NCBI GenBank assembly: GCA_026119855.1
Contig: JAOWBW010001595.1
Span: 186,001 to 250,000 of the forward strand
DNA length: 64,000 bases
Reading direction: 5' to 3'
From: Campanula takesimana
Lineage: Eukaryota; Streptophyta; Magnoliopsida; Asterales; Campanulaceae
In this document: one piece after another, positions 11,901 through 22,049 of the stretch
How positions within the stretch are numbered: the first letter of the stretch is position 1
Layout: each line of letters opens with the position of its first letter
Made by a program: the position numbers and the translations under genes
Notes under the pieces: generated by a model
What the model saw: only the letters and a program-made list of their open reading frames with translations
The model's database searches: none
What the model was told of the DNA's origin: nothing

Positions 11901-12892
11901 AGATCTACTTCACCTTCTTTAAGCAGTCTCCTATTCTTTAGTCCCTGCACATTTAGACAAATGTGAGAACCACATCCGGTATCCAATACCCAAGAATCAG
12001 TGGTAGAAAGGAGAATATCTATCATATAGATACCTGAAGTCGACGCAGCCTTGCTGCTCTTCTTCTTCTTTTGCTCTTCCAAGAAAGCCTTGCAATTACG
12101 TTTCCAATGACCAATTTCTTGACAATGGAAACAAATTGCATCCTTTTGTGTATCGGGTTTTGCCTCAGAAGCCTTGGCAACCTTTGCCTTGCTTATCTTG
12201 GGTTTGACAACTTTTGCCTTACCCTTGCCTTTGGCACCAGGCTTCTTCCCATCATGAACCAAGAGCACGGGAGAACCTTTCTCCACAATTTTCATCTCTG
12301 CAGTTTTGAGCATCCCATGCAACTCAGAGAGATTCTTATCCATTCCATGCATGTTATAATTCATTACAAACTGATTATAACTTTTAGGCAATGAATTAAG
12401 AATGAGATCCGTGGCTATCTCCAATGGGATTGGATAGCCAAGTTTCTCAAGGTGCTCTACATAACCTTTCATTTTAAGAAAGTGAGGACTCACTTGTTGC
12501 CCTTCATTCATTTTACTAGTAGTGAATGCAACAATGGTCTTGTACCTCTCTTGCCTAGCTTGCTCTTGAAACATGGTTCTCAACTCCACGCCTATCTCAT
12601 AGGCTTCCAAATGTTCCAAACTTTGTTGGAGTTTTGAACACATAGCAGCAAGCATGAGACAACTTACATCTCTAGAATCATTACGATGTTTCTTGTAATT
12701 GTCTCTTTCTACCCTAGGGGCAGTAGGCGGTGGTTCAGCAGGGAGAGGCCCATCGAGAATGTACAACTTATCTTCTTGCCTAAGAACAATTCTTATGCTC
12801 CGGATCCAATCCATAAAGTTAGTACCATTCTCTTCGAGCTTATCCTTCTCAAGGATCGATCGCAACGACATTGATTGAGTGTTATTAGTCAT
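8944..12892 (-). pseudogene. Copia gag-pol polyprotein (copy 2), two frame breaks in RT
   Basis: The first 944-codon frame (start 12892) holds gag, the CCHC knuckle near residue 253, the protease leucine-aspartate-threonine-glycine near 302, the HHCC finger, the integrase core (DDE: histidine-serine-aspartate, arginine-serine-aspartate-arginine-glycine-glycine-glutamate) and the start of RT. The frame breaks near 10115; RT continues at 9852-10110 with the tyrosine-valine-aspartate-aspartate motif and leucine-lysine-glutamine-alanine-serine-arginine. A second break near 9860 leads into 8944-9870, which carries the end of RT and a full RNase H ending in alanine-aspartate-proline-leucine-threonine-lysine-glycine. 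Despite near-identical LTRs, the copy cannot make full-length pol as read. Confidence 0.92.
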
Positions 12893-14432
12893 TATCTACA
12901 AATATGCAAAATTTCCAAAATTTAATAAGTACCGGTTTTCATTAAAGAGATAAATAATGTATTTTAATACTCCCACCAAATTATACAACCTTCTTTATAC
13001 ATCCAATGTATAGTATAATTTAAATGGGTTGAGATCCCGCTTTAATCTAATTTTGAGTACGCTTTGGCGCACCGCTCAGAATTAAATCAATTAGGTAGAC
13101 AACTCTTGTCAATCATATCTCATATGACTCTCAGTTATTTTCATGAGATTCTTTAAGAAATCCAATTTCAAAAAGCATGTTAAATCTCATCTTTGCCTTA
13201 AGCCCAAAACTGTTTTGACGCTTAATTAAGTCCAACCATTTTAAACGCATAGGAAACTCTTATTCACTCATCTTGCTCAAACATGAATAAAATCAATGCA
13301 CCTCGCTTTGGCGAGCCCACATAAAATTACTCATGTATAAACAAGTGTTTTAATCATGGCATGGCAAAAGGACTTAAAACTTTCTTTGAAGGTTCATCAC
13401 ATATAGCATATAACACATTTATGAGCACATAATATAAACATGTTACACATCAAGTTTAGCCATTAAATTAATCTCCATTAATTTAAGCATGGTATTTATG
13501 TGTCATTAGTTTCTCTATAATTATGAGGATGAGACTATTTCAACTTTGGTCATTATCTCCAAATCAAGACAACAAGAGGTGCGGTCGAACTAAGCCATTA
13601 GGCAACCACAATCCCGCACTAATTCAAGAAACCAAGAAAGTAGTCCATGTGGCCGAAACTAAGCAATAGATGGTCTCGATGAACGTAGGCCAATTGCATT
13701 CACAATTCCACATGGATCTCCAATCATTGAATCAAGAACTTTGTTTCTCAATTTTAGCAATTATGAACTCTTCATAATTCTAACTTCGTTTTATCTTTGA
13801 AACTTTGATTGCGATCAAGTTTGGGAAACACAATCTCGATGAACGCAGATTAGCCATCCAAACCTTGAACCAATCTTAGAATCACAAGACTAAAACAAAT
13901 AGGAAAATCAAACCCCAAGATCCTCACATAAACCAACTACCCAAAACCCATTCCAGATCAGCAAGTCTGGACTGGTTCTGTTACTGGTTTTGTTGGATCT
14001 CTCGAAAATTCCAAATTCTGATTTCAACCAAAAATCAGACAATCTAATCCTCATGTGCGGCCGCCCAAAACTCACTGTGCGGTCGCCCAAACATGTGCGG
14101 CCGCCCAAGTGATTTTGTGCGGTCGCCCAAACTGATCAGAATGTACAGAATTTTGAAGTTCGAAAATTTTGTCTCAAAATCGTTTTTCCCCGATTATTAA
14201 AACTTTGATCCAATCAAAAATTAATAATCAACAATTCTGAATCCACCATAATTTATTTATTGCGATTGAATCGTGCGATTGAATCGTGCGATTAAAGTTG
14301 TAAAACAATAAACCACAAAAAATCACATAACACATAAACATCACATATTCCAATGTTCATATCATGCAAGGCACATAAACAATTTATATACACATAACAT
14401 GATCCAAGTATTGAATTAATCAACATGAACGG
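12893..14432 (-). other. Copia 5' leader of copy 2
   Basis: This is the counterpart of 5884-7422, offset 7010 bp. It is non-coding and AT-rich, with the leader palindrome cluster at 14057-14126 (same four units, 22-18-22). Confidence 0.85.
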
Positions 14433-14445
14433 GGCTCTGATACCA
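14433..14445 (-). other. PBS, tRNA-iMet type (copy 2)
   Basis: TGGTATCAGAGCC on the minus strand, one base from the LTR at 14447, identical to the copy 1 site. Confidence 0.93.
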
Positions 14446-14446
14446 C

Positions 14447-15939
14447 TGTTGGGTTTCGATCAAACATGCGCAGCGGAATTTAGCATTTAAAATTTTGAAA
14501 CCCAAAGCCATGGATCCGTTCATACGATTAAATCAAATACAACATAGGAATAAAGGAATAAACTAACCCTTGATGGCTATCAAATTCTCTTGGTCTTTGG
14601 TGGAGGTTTGAAGACTTGATCACGATCACAAAGCTTGAACACGAACTTTGAAGATGATGATTTTCACCCTCTAGCGGTATCCACACTTCGAACGAATATC
14701 AAAGGAGCTTCTTTGATCTTGGTTGCTAGACCAAATTGTGAAACACTTTTTCACAATCAAAAGAACTATATGGAATTTATTTTGTGTATTATTTTGTTCT
14801 TCAACCAAGAATGTCTTGGAACAAAATAAACCCTCTCTCAAACTCTTTGAGACTCACAAAATCATTCGCATTGAGTGCTGGCCGAATTTGGTCTTTTATA
14901 CACAAGTATGACCTATTCCAAATAGGAAACTTGTGTCAAAATCCTTCCAAAATTCGTTTCCAAATCAAATTAGCAATCTGCCACCCGACAGCACTGTGCG
15001 GCCGCCCAAAATCATCTGTGCGGTCGCACAACTATCTGAAGCAAAACTGGTACAAAACTGTCCTAAGTGTGCGGCCGCCCAGTCAATACTGTGCGGTCGC
15101 CCACTCTTCAGAATGTCCAGAATTTCCAAAATTCCAATATAGTCCCTTTTAAAGATTCGTTCTATTGTGTGTGACCCTCTAGGATTATACTAAGTTGGCA
15201 ATGGATTCAAACATGAAACCATAAGATATGATTAGGTTCTAGCAAACCGTCATACCTACCCAAATAGTATAACTAGATACAAGTTCGCATTCCTCTTAGA
15301 ATATGTCACAATCCCTTTGTCCACGATGTCATTGAACACAAGTCATGGTCAAACAGTCAACTTGTTTTGTTCAATACTTTCTCGATTCCGAATATGTTGA
15401 TAATCCAAATGACATTGATCCAATCAATTCATCTGAGTCCGGCCGAACATTTCATCAACATCATTCCTACGAGTGGCCCAAGCTTGACATCTCTCCGAGG
15501 AGGGACAAATCCATTTAGCTTATTATTCTTCCCAACGGGATTCCGATTATGCCAATCATACCCTTTATAACTACTCGGTTAAAAGTAGCGTTTGAATATG
15601 TCAAACATAATGTTCATCAAGTGGAAGACTATAATAACTTCATGTCTAAGGATTCAAATGACATAACTAATATGAGATATATGTACGACATAGACCATGA
15701 CATAAATCTCATAGAGCGGGTCATGTCCAGTACCTTGTTCCAAACAAGTACCCATAAATCTAACATGATCATCCCATGACCATTTAGCCTTTATACTAGT
15801 GCTTAACAAGTACTAGGGACGGGGATTATTATAAGTAAACATGAACAACAATAATAATCAAAACATCTCTTTATTGATATGAAATAAATGATAACAATTA
15901 CAACGTTTATTAAACGTGCCTAGGGCACCACTACCAACA
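14447..15939 (-). repeat. 5' LTR of copia copy 2
   Basis: 1493 bp with TGTTGG...CCAACA ends, nearly identical to 7437-8929. It contains the palindrome cluster at 14998-15100 and TATAAAAG at 14893-14900. Its outer edge abuts an open plus-strand frame at 15940, which suggests insertion into older sequence. Confidence 0.95.
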
Positions 15940-16171
15940 GTTTGCTGAGATCGTTTTATCGTCGGAGGATTTTGTCGTAACTCTTTGTCGCACCAGTAAG
16001 GGGGCAATAAATTCTCTTAGGAGAGTCTTTATAGAGGCGACTCGATCTGATAAGTATTCTGACTCCTTTTGTTTGGCGTTTTCCTGGTACGCGTTCCTTT
16101 GCTTTTCTGTTGTGCTTTTGGCTATAAACTGTATTACTATTGAATTCGTGATTGCCCCTTTAACTGGTTAA
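15940..16171 (+). pseudogene. Open C-terminal fragment with a hydrophobic tail, unknown
   Basis: From the copia LTR edge a plus-strand frame stays open for 77 codons to TAA at 16169-16171. The last third is strongly hydrophobic (phenylalanine, leucine, valine, isoleucine), like a membrane segment. No start is visible: the 5' part would lie beyond the copia insertion or be lost. I do not recognise the family. It may be the last exon of a gene broken by the copia, or chance. Confidence 0.3.
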
Positions 16172-16476
16172 ATCTTTTTAATCTGAACTGGTTCGAATAT
16201 TTTATTCTAACAACCCCTGCAACGACCAATTTAATTTGCTGCTCTGCTAAATCTGTCAGCTTAGATGTGGGCCACATCTACCTCTTTTGGTATTGGGCGG
16301 TTGAGATTTATTTGATAAAATGTAATACCCAGCAGCAAGTTTGTCAGTCTAATAAATCTCCAACTTTTATTTTTAAAAGAGGGAGATATGTCCCAAATTG
16401 AAACTGATCGCTGTAGCGGAGCAACAAATTGATCGCTACTAGCAAGATGACTTCTTGAAACATTGAGAAAATTCAT
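16172..16476. other. No recognisable feature
   Basis: About 300 bp of mixed sequence between the open fragment and the next minus-strand frame. A 71-codon minus frame at 16261-16476 has no recognised similarity and is not called. Confidence 0.4.
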
Positions 16477-16779
16477 TTAATGCATTAAATTGGCAGATAA
16501 TGATTTTGGTATGTCATTTTTCTTGGTTTCATGCATGATTTCACATTCTTCCTTTTCATGCGGATCAAAGTGATTTTTTTGTGTATTCTTGACATGTTCA
16601 TGCGCTAAGGTAAACCAATCCTTTAGATATCGATTCATTGCTTTTGTTTCTATTACTACATTTATCCATCTATATCCATTTATAAATCGCGAATCTTTTT
16701 TTGGTGGCAAATGATACTGAATGTTCTGCAGAACTCCTGGTGCTACATGAGTTGGTTCGTCACGAACCGTTCGTGCCAT
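16477..16779 (-). CDS. Hypothetical 100-residue protein
   Basis: An ATG-started minus-strand frame of 100 codons, rich in lysine, glutamate, histidine and asparagine, hydrophilic, with no signal peptide or membrane segment. I do not recognise the family. Its codons favour A/T in third positions, unlike the nearby retroelement genes. It may be an exon of a decayed gene rather than a complete gene. No promoter was identified. Confidence 0.3.
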   Translation of the reverse strand: MARTVRDEPTHVAPGVLQNIQYHLPPKKDSRFINGYRWINVVIETKAMNRYLKDWFTLAHEHVKNTQKNHFDPHEKEECEIMHETKKNDIPKSLSANLMH

Positions 16780-16798
16780 AGCTTACTCTAAACTTGCA

Positions 16799-17000
16799 GG
16801 ATGAGGTGAGTACTGAAACATCACAGAATAGTTTTTGGTGCTTTCTTTTACCATATTCAGTACCCAAAATCTTGAAGCCAGAACAAGAGCAGGTAAGACG
16901 CTAAGCATAGTGCAGTTAATAGCTCTTTTGTCTCAGCAAACATGAATTTAACGAATTCGGGGAATGTTATGAAGCATCATACTTTGTCCTATGATTCTTC
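16799..17000 (+). other. Possible decayed exon
   Basis: A plus-strand stretch preceded by CTTGCAG and ending in GAGCAG followed by GTAAGA (near 16892) is open in one frame, the look of an internal exon with acceptor and donor sites. It has no visible partner exon. No feature is recognised from 16900 to 17000. Confidence 0.2.
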
Positions 17001-17058
17001 TATTACTCCGTGCGTCCAAAACTAAAGGTCGTGTTGTACATTGCATGTATTTTAAGAA

Positions 17059-17208
17059 GACAAAAACTTGTGTGAGACGGTCTCACATGTGAGACGGATC
17101 TCGTTGAGAGTAAATGTTTTGCCCCCTATAGGCGGGGCGGGGCAAGCCCATTTCTTCTCTCATTGAGATCCGTCTCATGTATGAGATGGTCTCACACAAG
17201 ACATCCTC
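17059..17208. mobile_element. Mutator-type MITE, 150 bp
   Basis: The inverted ends share CTTGTGTGAGA and then GAGACGGATCTC, each arm itself near-palindromic (GTGAGACGGTCTCAC). It is flanked by TTTTAAGAA at 17050-17058 and 17209-17217, a 9-bp duplication. The core contains a GC-rich run near 17130-17145. Related palindromes occur at 24165-24185 and 25065-25085. Confidence 0.85.
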
Positions 17209-17254
17209 TTTTAAGAATGTAGCTTTACTTGCTTAAACCTTTATAAAAATTATG

Positions 17255-17588
17255 CCTGGCAAATTGGGCGGGTCGGGTCGGGCGTGTTCTAGCGGGTTAA
17301 AACGGGTCTACCCGCTGCAACCCGTTTAAATTTATGGGTCAAATGGGGCGGGTTAAAACTGGGCGGTTAACGGGTTGTGACGGGTCGACCCGTTTATTTT
17401 TTATTTTATTTTACCTTAGGATGTTGACCCAAGCTATTTGTTCACGCGGGTTGAAACGGGTCGAAACAGTCGGGTTGAAACAGGTCGACCCGTTAAGCTT
17501 CGCTTGTTGAAATGGGTGACCCGCTTTAACCCGCTAACTTAAACGGGTTGGGTCGGGTAATTAGCGGGTAACCGGCCACAATTGCCGG
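17255..17588. mobile_element. hAT-like MITE rich in ACGGGT/ACCCGT
   Basis: The ends CCTGGCAAATTG and CAATTGCCGG are imperfect inverted copies. The interior is built from GGGTCGACCC and ACCCGTTTAA-like words in both orientations (for example near 17379-17388 and 17484-17495), so it can fold extensively. No clear target duplication was found, hence moderate confidence. Confidence 0.5.
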
Positions 17589-17697
17589 GTCTAATGAAAA
17601 TGCAATAAAATAATTTCCTCTTTACAAATGCGCCTTTTTTTGGGGGGGGGGGGGGTATGAAAATGGTAAGCGCACCTATTTTTTGCCGCAGATGGAG

Positions 17698-17911
17698 TAT
17701 AAACTGCTTTGATAAAAATCATAGGTGACTTGCAAAAAAAAAAAAAAAACCTAGCCTACGAGTACTTCTTTGAGCGAGTGTGATGTCCGACTCCTCGGCA
17801 GTTAGCATCATAGCCCTTCATCTTGTTCATGGGGGTCAAGATTGGATTGAAGTGACATTCCCAAACTAACATAGGAGAAATTTAAGCTGTTGAGATCAGG
17901 ATGAACGAAGG
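17698..17911. other. No recognisable feature
   Basis: A poly-A run at 17735-17750 and unassigned sequence up to the GAAGG duplication of the next element. No gene is recognised. Confidence 0.4.
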
Positions 17912-18676
17912 TGTTGGGGAATTTGGGGATCTCCGCATCCACTAGCCCATACTAGCAGTCATCAACATAGGAGAATAATTCAACACATGAAATTATAATA
18001 TGAAAGAACAAATAACACCGATGTTTGATAACCCATTTCATCAACACATGACTACATCTGGGGGCACTTAGCCATGATATCATTATAATAATATATGTAA
18101 AGATTACATCTCTAGCACATGCGCTCTTATAGATTTAGCATGGCTACTCTCCAATAATAATCTCTCACCTATACATTATTATCTCTCCTCCCCAAGAACA
18201 TACAAACGTAGTCATGGCCGGGTTGTAGGATTGCCCCCATAGCTCTCCTAGGCCTCCGGCCCCCTCTTAAACACTATTTTGTATTCTCTCTTTTGATATC
18301 CTAACTTTCTCCTACACAAAGTAAGTACTAAATATTATGGTGGTAGTTACAATATATTTATAAGGATACAAAACCTAATCCTGATGAAAACCTAATTACC
18401 CGGAGTACTAGAGAAGGAAGGAGTATAAAAGAAAACTAATTTCTTTTTACTCTTAGTAACGTGGGCAAGGAATCTTCCTAATTAATATTAGGATTCTTAG
18501 GTCAACTCCACTACCAAGAGTCCTTGCCCAACTCCCATGCAAAACTAAGCTTGCAATCCGTCCCTGACTTCCTATCTAACCGGGCGGTCGCCACTCCAAC
18601 AGTCCTGCTCCGATTTTCTGCTCCTTTTTCACCTTTGATTTTGATCTTCTCCTTGGTTTTGGCTCCAACCCCAACA
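17912..18676 (-). repeat. 3' LTR of the non-autonomous element
   Basis: 765 bp. It contains one GGGCGGTCGCC unit at 18582-18592 and a TATA-like TATAAATA (minus) at 18355-18362. Confidence 0.9.
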
Positions 18677-18687
18677 ATCTCCCACCT
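18677..18687 (-). other. Polypurine tract
   Basis: AGGTGGGAGAT on the minus strand, directly before the 3' LTR; nearly the same as the young copia tract (AAGTGGGAGAT). Confidence 0.8.
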
Positions 18688-19662
18688 GGAAACATAAACC
18701 ACCATTGTGACACGCTCCTATCATACTCCCACCAGAGAATGATCCACCAAATATTTTACCACCATTTTAAGCCTCCACGCTCTTCCACCATCAGCCTCCA
18801 CGCCCAAGTAATAAGGCGATTTGAAACCAAGAGACGCTTCAACCTCTCCGTGTTAGATCATTCTTGCCTCCCCAAATCAACTTCTACCTTGATTTCTTTG
18901 CAAGACTAACTTCGCCTTCTCCCTCCTAGATCCACTCCCCTTGCAATGCTCCCCATAAAACTCGGACACACATTGCTTCTTGCATTGTCTTCTTGTGGTC
19001 TTTCCTCACTCTCTGTTAGGGCCACTTGACTCCCACCGCGTTGCAACTTTTGAGTCACTCCCCCCCAATATGTCATTCATTGATGTCTCTCCGTTTTACA
19101 CCAATAGGCCGGTCTTCACGCCTCTTGCTCCCGCCCGGAACGCAGTTGATGTTGTCGGTAGAGTACAACATCCTCCTTACCCCCATCCGTCGTTTGCGAG
19201 AAGTCTTCCTCTTCCCACGTGGTTTAACCGGCTTATACGACCACCTTTGCATCGTCGGTTGCTTAGGCAAGTGCCTGATGCATTCCTCATTTTCTTTCAT
19301 ATTTTCTCCAACCTCCTTGACTGCCCGAAGATCCCTTGAACACCTCCGATCCATCTTGATCTCTGCATCTCCAAATCCCACCTCGAATCTCTGCAGATCT
19401 TATTAGAAACAAAGGAACTATTCGGACTGTCTGATCTTCTCCACGATTGTGACCTATTTGGCACGTTCTTGCGTCAACCATAAACCCTAGCAGCTCTCAG
19501 ATTGATCCTGCACGTCTTCCACACAAAGAATCTGCACTACACGAAATCTGCACGTGAGCTGCACAAAGCCTGCACGTGCGATGCACGAATTCTGCACGTG
19601 CACTGCACGAAAAAATCTGCAGTTTCTTTCTTCACCATGGATCTCCCGAATCTCAAACCAAA
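18688..19662 (-). other. Non-coding interior with CACGTG repeats
   Basis: No retroelement protein is encoded; short open frames on both strands look like chance. Close to the PBS, 19551-19600 carries CACGTG at 19551, 19573 and 19595 (22-bp period), preceded by decayed units (CACGTC at 19511). CACGTG is the plant G-box core. Confidence 0.75.
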
Positions 19663-19674
19663 GCTCTGATACCA
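19663..19674 (-). other. PBS, tRNA-iMet type
   Basis: TGGTATCAGAGC on the minus strand, two bases from the 5' LTR edge. Confidence 0.9.
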
Positions 19675-19676
19675 AT

Positions 19677-20465
19677 TGTTGGGGAATTAGGGGATCTCCG
19701 CATCCACTAGCCCATACTAGCAGTCATCAACATAGGAGAATAATTCAACACATGAAATTATAATATGAAAGAACAAATAACACCGATGTTTGATAACCCA
19801 GTTCATCAACACATGACTATATCTGGAGGCACTTAGCCATGATATCATTATAATAATATATGTAAAGATTACATCTCTAGCACATGCGCTCACATAGATT
19901 TAGCATGGCTAGTCTCAAATAATGATCTCTCACCTATACATTATTATCTCTCCTCCCCAAGAACATACAAACGTAGTCATGGCCGGGTCGTAGGATCGCC
20001 CTCATGGCTCTCTTAGGCCCCCGGCCCCCTCCTAGACACTATTTTGTATTCTCTCTTTTGATATCCTAACTTTCTCCTACACAAAGTAAGTGCTAAATAT
20101 TATGGTGGTAGTTACAATATATTTATAGGGATACAAAACCTAATCCTGATGAAAACCTAATTACCCGGATTACTAGTGACGGAAGGAGTATAAAAGAAAA
20201 CTAATTTCTTTTTACTCTTAGTGACGTGGGCAAGGAATCTTCCTGATTAATATTAGGATTCTTAGGTCAACTCCACTACCAAGAGTCCTTGCCCAACTCC
20301 CACGCAAAACCAAGCTTGCAATCCGTCCCCGACTTCCTGTCTAACTGGGCGGTCGCCAACCTCCTCTACGGGCGGTCGCCCACTCCAACGGTCCTGCTCC
20401 GATTTTCTGCTCCTTCTTCATCTTTGATTTTGATCTTCTCCTTGGTTTTGGCTCCAACCTCAACA
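19677..20465 (-). repeat. 5' LTR of the non-autonomous element
   Basis: 789 bp, 24 bp longer than its partner. The difference is one extra GGGCGGTCGCC unit with spacer: units at 20347-20357 and 20370-20380, centres 23 bp apart. A TATA-like box (minus) is at 20120-20127. Confidence 0.9.
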
Positions 20466-20590
20466 GAAGGGATGAGATTCCCGACTGCCCAGCAATCGGA
20501 CGTTTAGCGCCCCCGGCACCCATGAATACTCAGATCATATGTTTTCCTCTTTCAAAATTCATGTGAATTAAACATTTCCATTACCACCTG

Positions 20591-20754
20591 CTACCCCTGT
20601 CCCAAAATAAAGGACCGGATTTTGATAAGAGTCTGAAGTTTCATCTCAAAATAAATTGGCAAATGAGTAGCCCTAAATCTTTATATAGTTGACGCATGAC
20701 TTAATTAATTCCCGACGTGGGATAATGTTTCTAACAAATTTCGGTACGGAGGAG
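20591..20754. mobile_element. Stowaway-like MITE
   Basis: CTACCCCTGTCCCAAAATA on the left and GGTACGGAGGAG followed by TA on the right resemble the Stowaway consensus ends. It lies downstream of the PsbP-like gene. Boundaries are approximate. Confidence 0.45.
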
Positions 20755-20896
20755 TATAATTTAGTGTACATGTAGATAAACAGAGATCATCAATTTCAGT
20801 GATTTCATTTAACTCGAGATATAACCAAACAATATTCAAAGCCAAAACATCATAAGATTTACAAAATACCTCAGGTATCACCCTATGAACACATCA

Positions 20897-21634
20897 CTAA
20901 AATGATCCAACAGTTTTAAAAGACTCATGAATATGCCTCAAAGTCTCCTGATCTCGATTCCACTCCGTCGTGGGCGCATTAACAAAATGCGCATAAAGCT
21001 TATTCTTAGCACAAGTAACCGATATCAAGCTATGAGCCGACGCCCCATCGATCTCATACAAGTAATAAACTTGTCCACTCTCATCCTTCTTTTCATAGGA
21101 GCTAACATTATCAGCACTCGCAATAAGATCCTGCAAATTCACATCTGACAGAGCCAAATTGTTCAAGATTACTTCTCTCGGAGCTAATTGTCGGATCCCG
21201 CCGAGGTACGTTAAGTACTCCTTTTCGGTTTTCTTTTTCGGGTTGAAGAATTCGCTATCGGTTCCGTTTGTGCCCTTTTCGACTTTTGATACTTGTCTTT
21301 CTTTCCACCCGTTGGGGACTTCGTAGATGTATTCAGCGGAGTCTTTTTTGCTTGAGTTGCCGCCGTAGCCGCCGTAATTGGCGGCGCTGGCGGCGGTTCC
21401 GTAGTAGGTGGTGTAGGGTTCGGCTGCTAGGGAGGGGTGTGGGGTGGTGGTGGTGGTTAGGATGGTGGCGGCTAAGGCGGTGGCGGTTAGGGTGGTTATG
21501 GGGGATTTTGGTGGGGGGATTGGGAGGTTGGGTTTGGTTGAGGATGGTGGGAGTGGTGGTTTGGTGGTGGTGGTGGTGGTGGACGAGGAGGTGGTGGCGG
21601 TGAAGAGGGCTGAGGGGGAGAAAATTGAGGCCAT
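20897..21634 (-). CDS. TL19: Thylakoid lumenal 19 kDa protein-like (PsbP superfamily)
   Basis: A single-exon frame of 245 codons. Residues 1 to about 43 are rich in serine, threonine and proline, as in chloroplast transit peptides. A hydrophobic stretch (about 46-60) then ends at serine-leucine-alanine/alanine near residue 70, a typical thylakoid lumen cleavage site. The mature part is about 175 residues, near 19 kDa. It contains glycine-tryptophan-lysine-glutamate-arginine, the PsbP-like core and the tyrosine-leucine-tyrosine-glutamate-isoleucine-aspartate-glycine strand expected of TL19/PsbP-fold proteins. Its role is as a soluble lumenal photosystem-associated protein; exact function in the family is unclear. 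No twin-arginine pair is visible. The frame is intact and promoter elements fit light regulation. Confidence 0.82.
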   Translation of the reverse strand: MASIFSPSALFTATTSSSTTTTTTKPPLPPSSTKPNLPIPPPKSPITTLTATALAATILTTTTTPHPSLAAEPYTTYYGTAASAANYGGYGGNSSKKDSAEYIYEVPNGWKERQVSKVEKGTNGTDSEFFNPKKKTEKEYLTYLGGIRQLAPREVILNNLALSDVNLQDLIASADNVSSYEKKDESGQVYYLYEIDGASAHSLISVTCAKNKLYAHFVNAPTTEWNRDQETLRHIHESFKTVGSF

Positions 21635-21711
21635 TGGGGGGATATTTTTGGATAGGTGGATCAGTGGATGTGGCCGGTTGGGTGGATGTATGTGTTTTAT
21701 TATCTACATGG

Positions 21712-21776
21712 CTGTATTTATGTGAAGATTTTCCTTATCCAGTGTCCAGTTGAAATGTGGCCTACTTGTGCACGTG
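21712..21776 (-). promoter_or_regulatory. Promoter of the TL19-like gene: TATA, I-box, G-box
   Basis: On the minus strand, CATAAATACAG (21712-21722) lies about 80 bp before the ATG. GATAAG (I-box core) is at 21734-21739 and CACGTG (G-box) at 21771-21776. Paired I-box and G-box motifs are typical of light-responsive nuclear photosynthesis genes. A pyrimidine/purine run lies further upstream (21795-21835). Confidence 0.6.
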
Positions 21777-21867
21777 AGTGGTGCATGATTGTTTTTGTTT
21801 TGTTTTTTTCTTTTCTTTTTTTTCTTTTTTCTTCTTGACACACAAAATCTTAGTGATTTGTTTTACT

Positions 21868-22041
21868 CAGTGTTTTAAAAGACCCCGTCTAGGCCGTTTA
21901 AGCCCTGCTTAGGTGCTAAGCGTTCATTAAACGCCTAAGACCCGTCTAGGATATTATAGCTATTTCTGAATTCTCGGTCCCGCCTAAGCCCCTAGCGCCC
22001 CTGCGGCGCCTAGCGACCGCGTAGCGTTTTTTATAACCTTG
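21868..22041. mobile_element. hAT MITE, 174 bp, 8-bp duplication
   Basis: The ends CAGTGTTTTAAAA and TTTTATAACCTTG form imperfect TIRs. GTTTTACT flanks it at 21860-21867 and 22042-22049. The interior repeats CCTAGGC/GCGCCTAG-like words. An 8-bp duplication and CA.G ends indicate hAT. Confidence 0.85.
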
Positions 22042-22049
22042 GTTTTACT

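Larger units (their letters stand above)
3837..15939 (-). mobile_element. Tandem Ty1/copia array sharing one LTR (young)
   Basis: On the minus strand the order is LTR 14447-15939, body, LTR 7437-8929, then a second body cut off at 3837. The repeat period is exactly 7010 bp (1493-bp LTR plus 5517-bp interior). The two LTRs have the same length; by eye I found one mismatch (7964 versus 14974). The middle LTR acts as 3' LTR of the right copy and 5' LTR of the left copy. Such structures arise by unequal LTR-LTR recombination. The left copy lacks everything from the end of integrase onward, so no outer 3' LTR or target duplication is available; the bases after 15939 are GTTTG. Confidence 0.93.
17006..17697. 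mobile_element. Stowaway-like MITE carrying nested insertions
   Basis: The left end CTCCGTGCGTCC and right end GATGGAG (complement CTCCATC) are flanked by TA on both sides, as in Stowaway elements. The interior holds two further small elements (17059-17208 and 17255-17588) and G/A homopolymer runs. TIR match is weak, so the call is tentative. Confidence 0.4.
17912..20465 (-). mobile_element. Complete non-autonomous LTR retrotransposon, 2.55 kb
   Basis: It is bounded by GAAGG at 17907-17911 and 20466-20470. LTRs are 765 bp (left) and 789 bp (right), with TGTTGGGG...CAACA ends. The minus-strand order is 5' LTR (right), tRNA-iMet PBS, about 1 kb interior, polypurine tract, 3' LTR. The interior has no gag or pol frame. 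It must rely on another element for enzymes; the nearby copia family uses the same PBS and a very similar polypurine tract. Confidence 0.93.

Noticed and set aside
18980..19481. Several 60-126-codon frames inside the non-autonomous element
   Set aside because: They overlap on both strands, lack known domains and disagree with each other; the interior appears non-coding.
20466..20523. Minus-strand ATG at 20523 as first exon of a host gene
   Set aside because: The short open stretch before the GAAGG duplication, joined across the element, meets a stop within a few codons and has no recognised similarity.
21268..21725. Plus-strand frames rich in tryptophan, valine and arginine
   Set aside because: They are antisense to the threonine/proline-rich transit peptide of the TL19-like gene.
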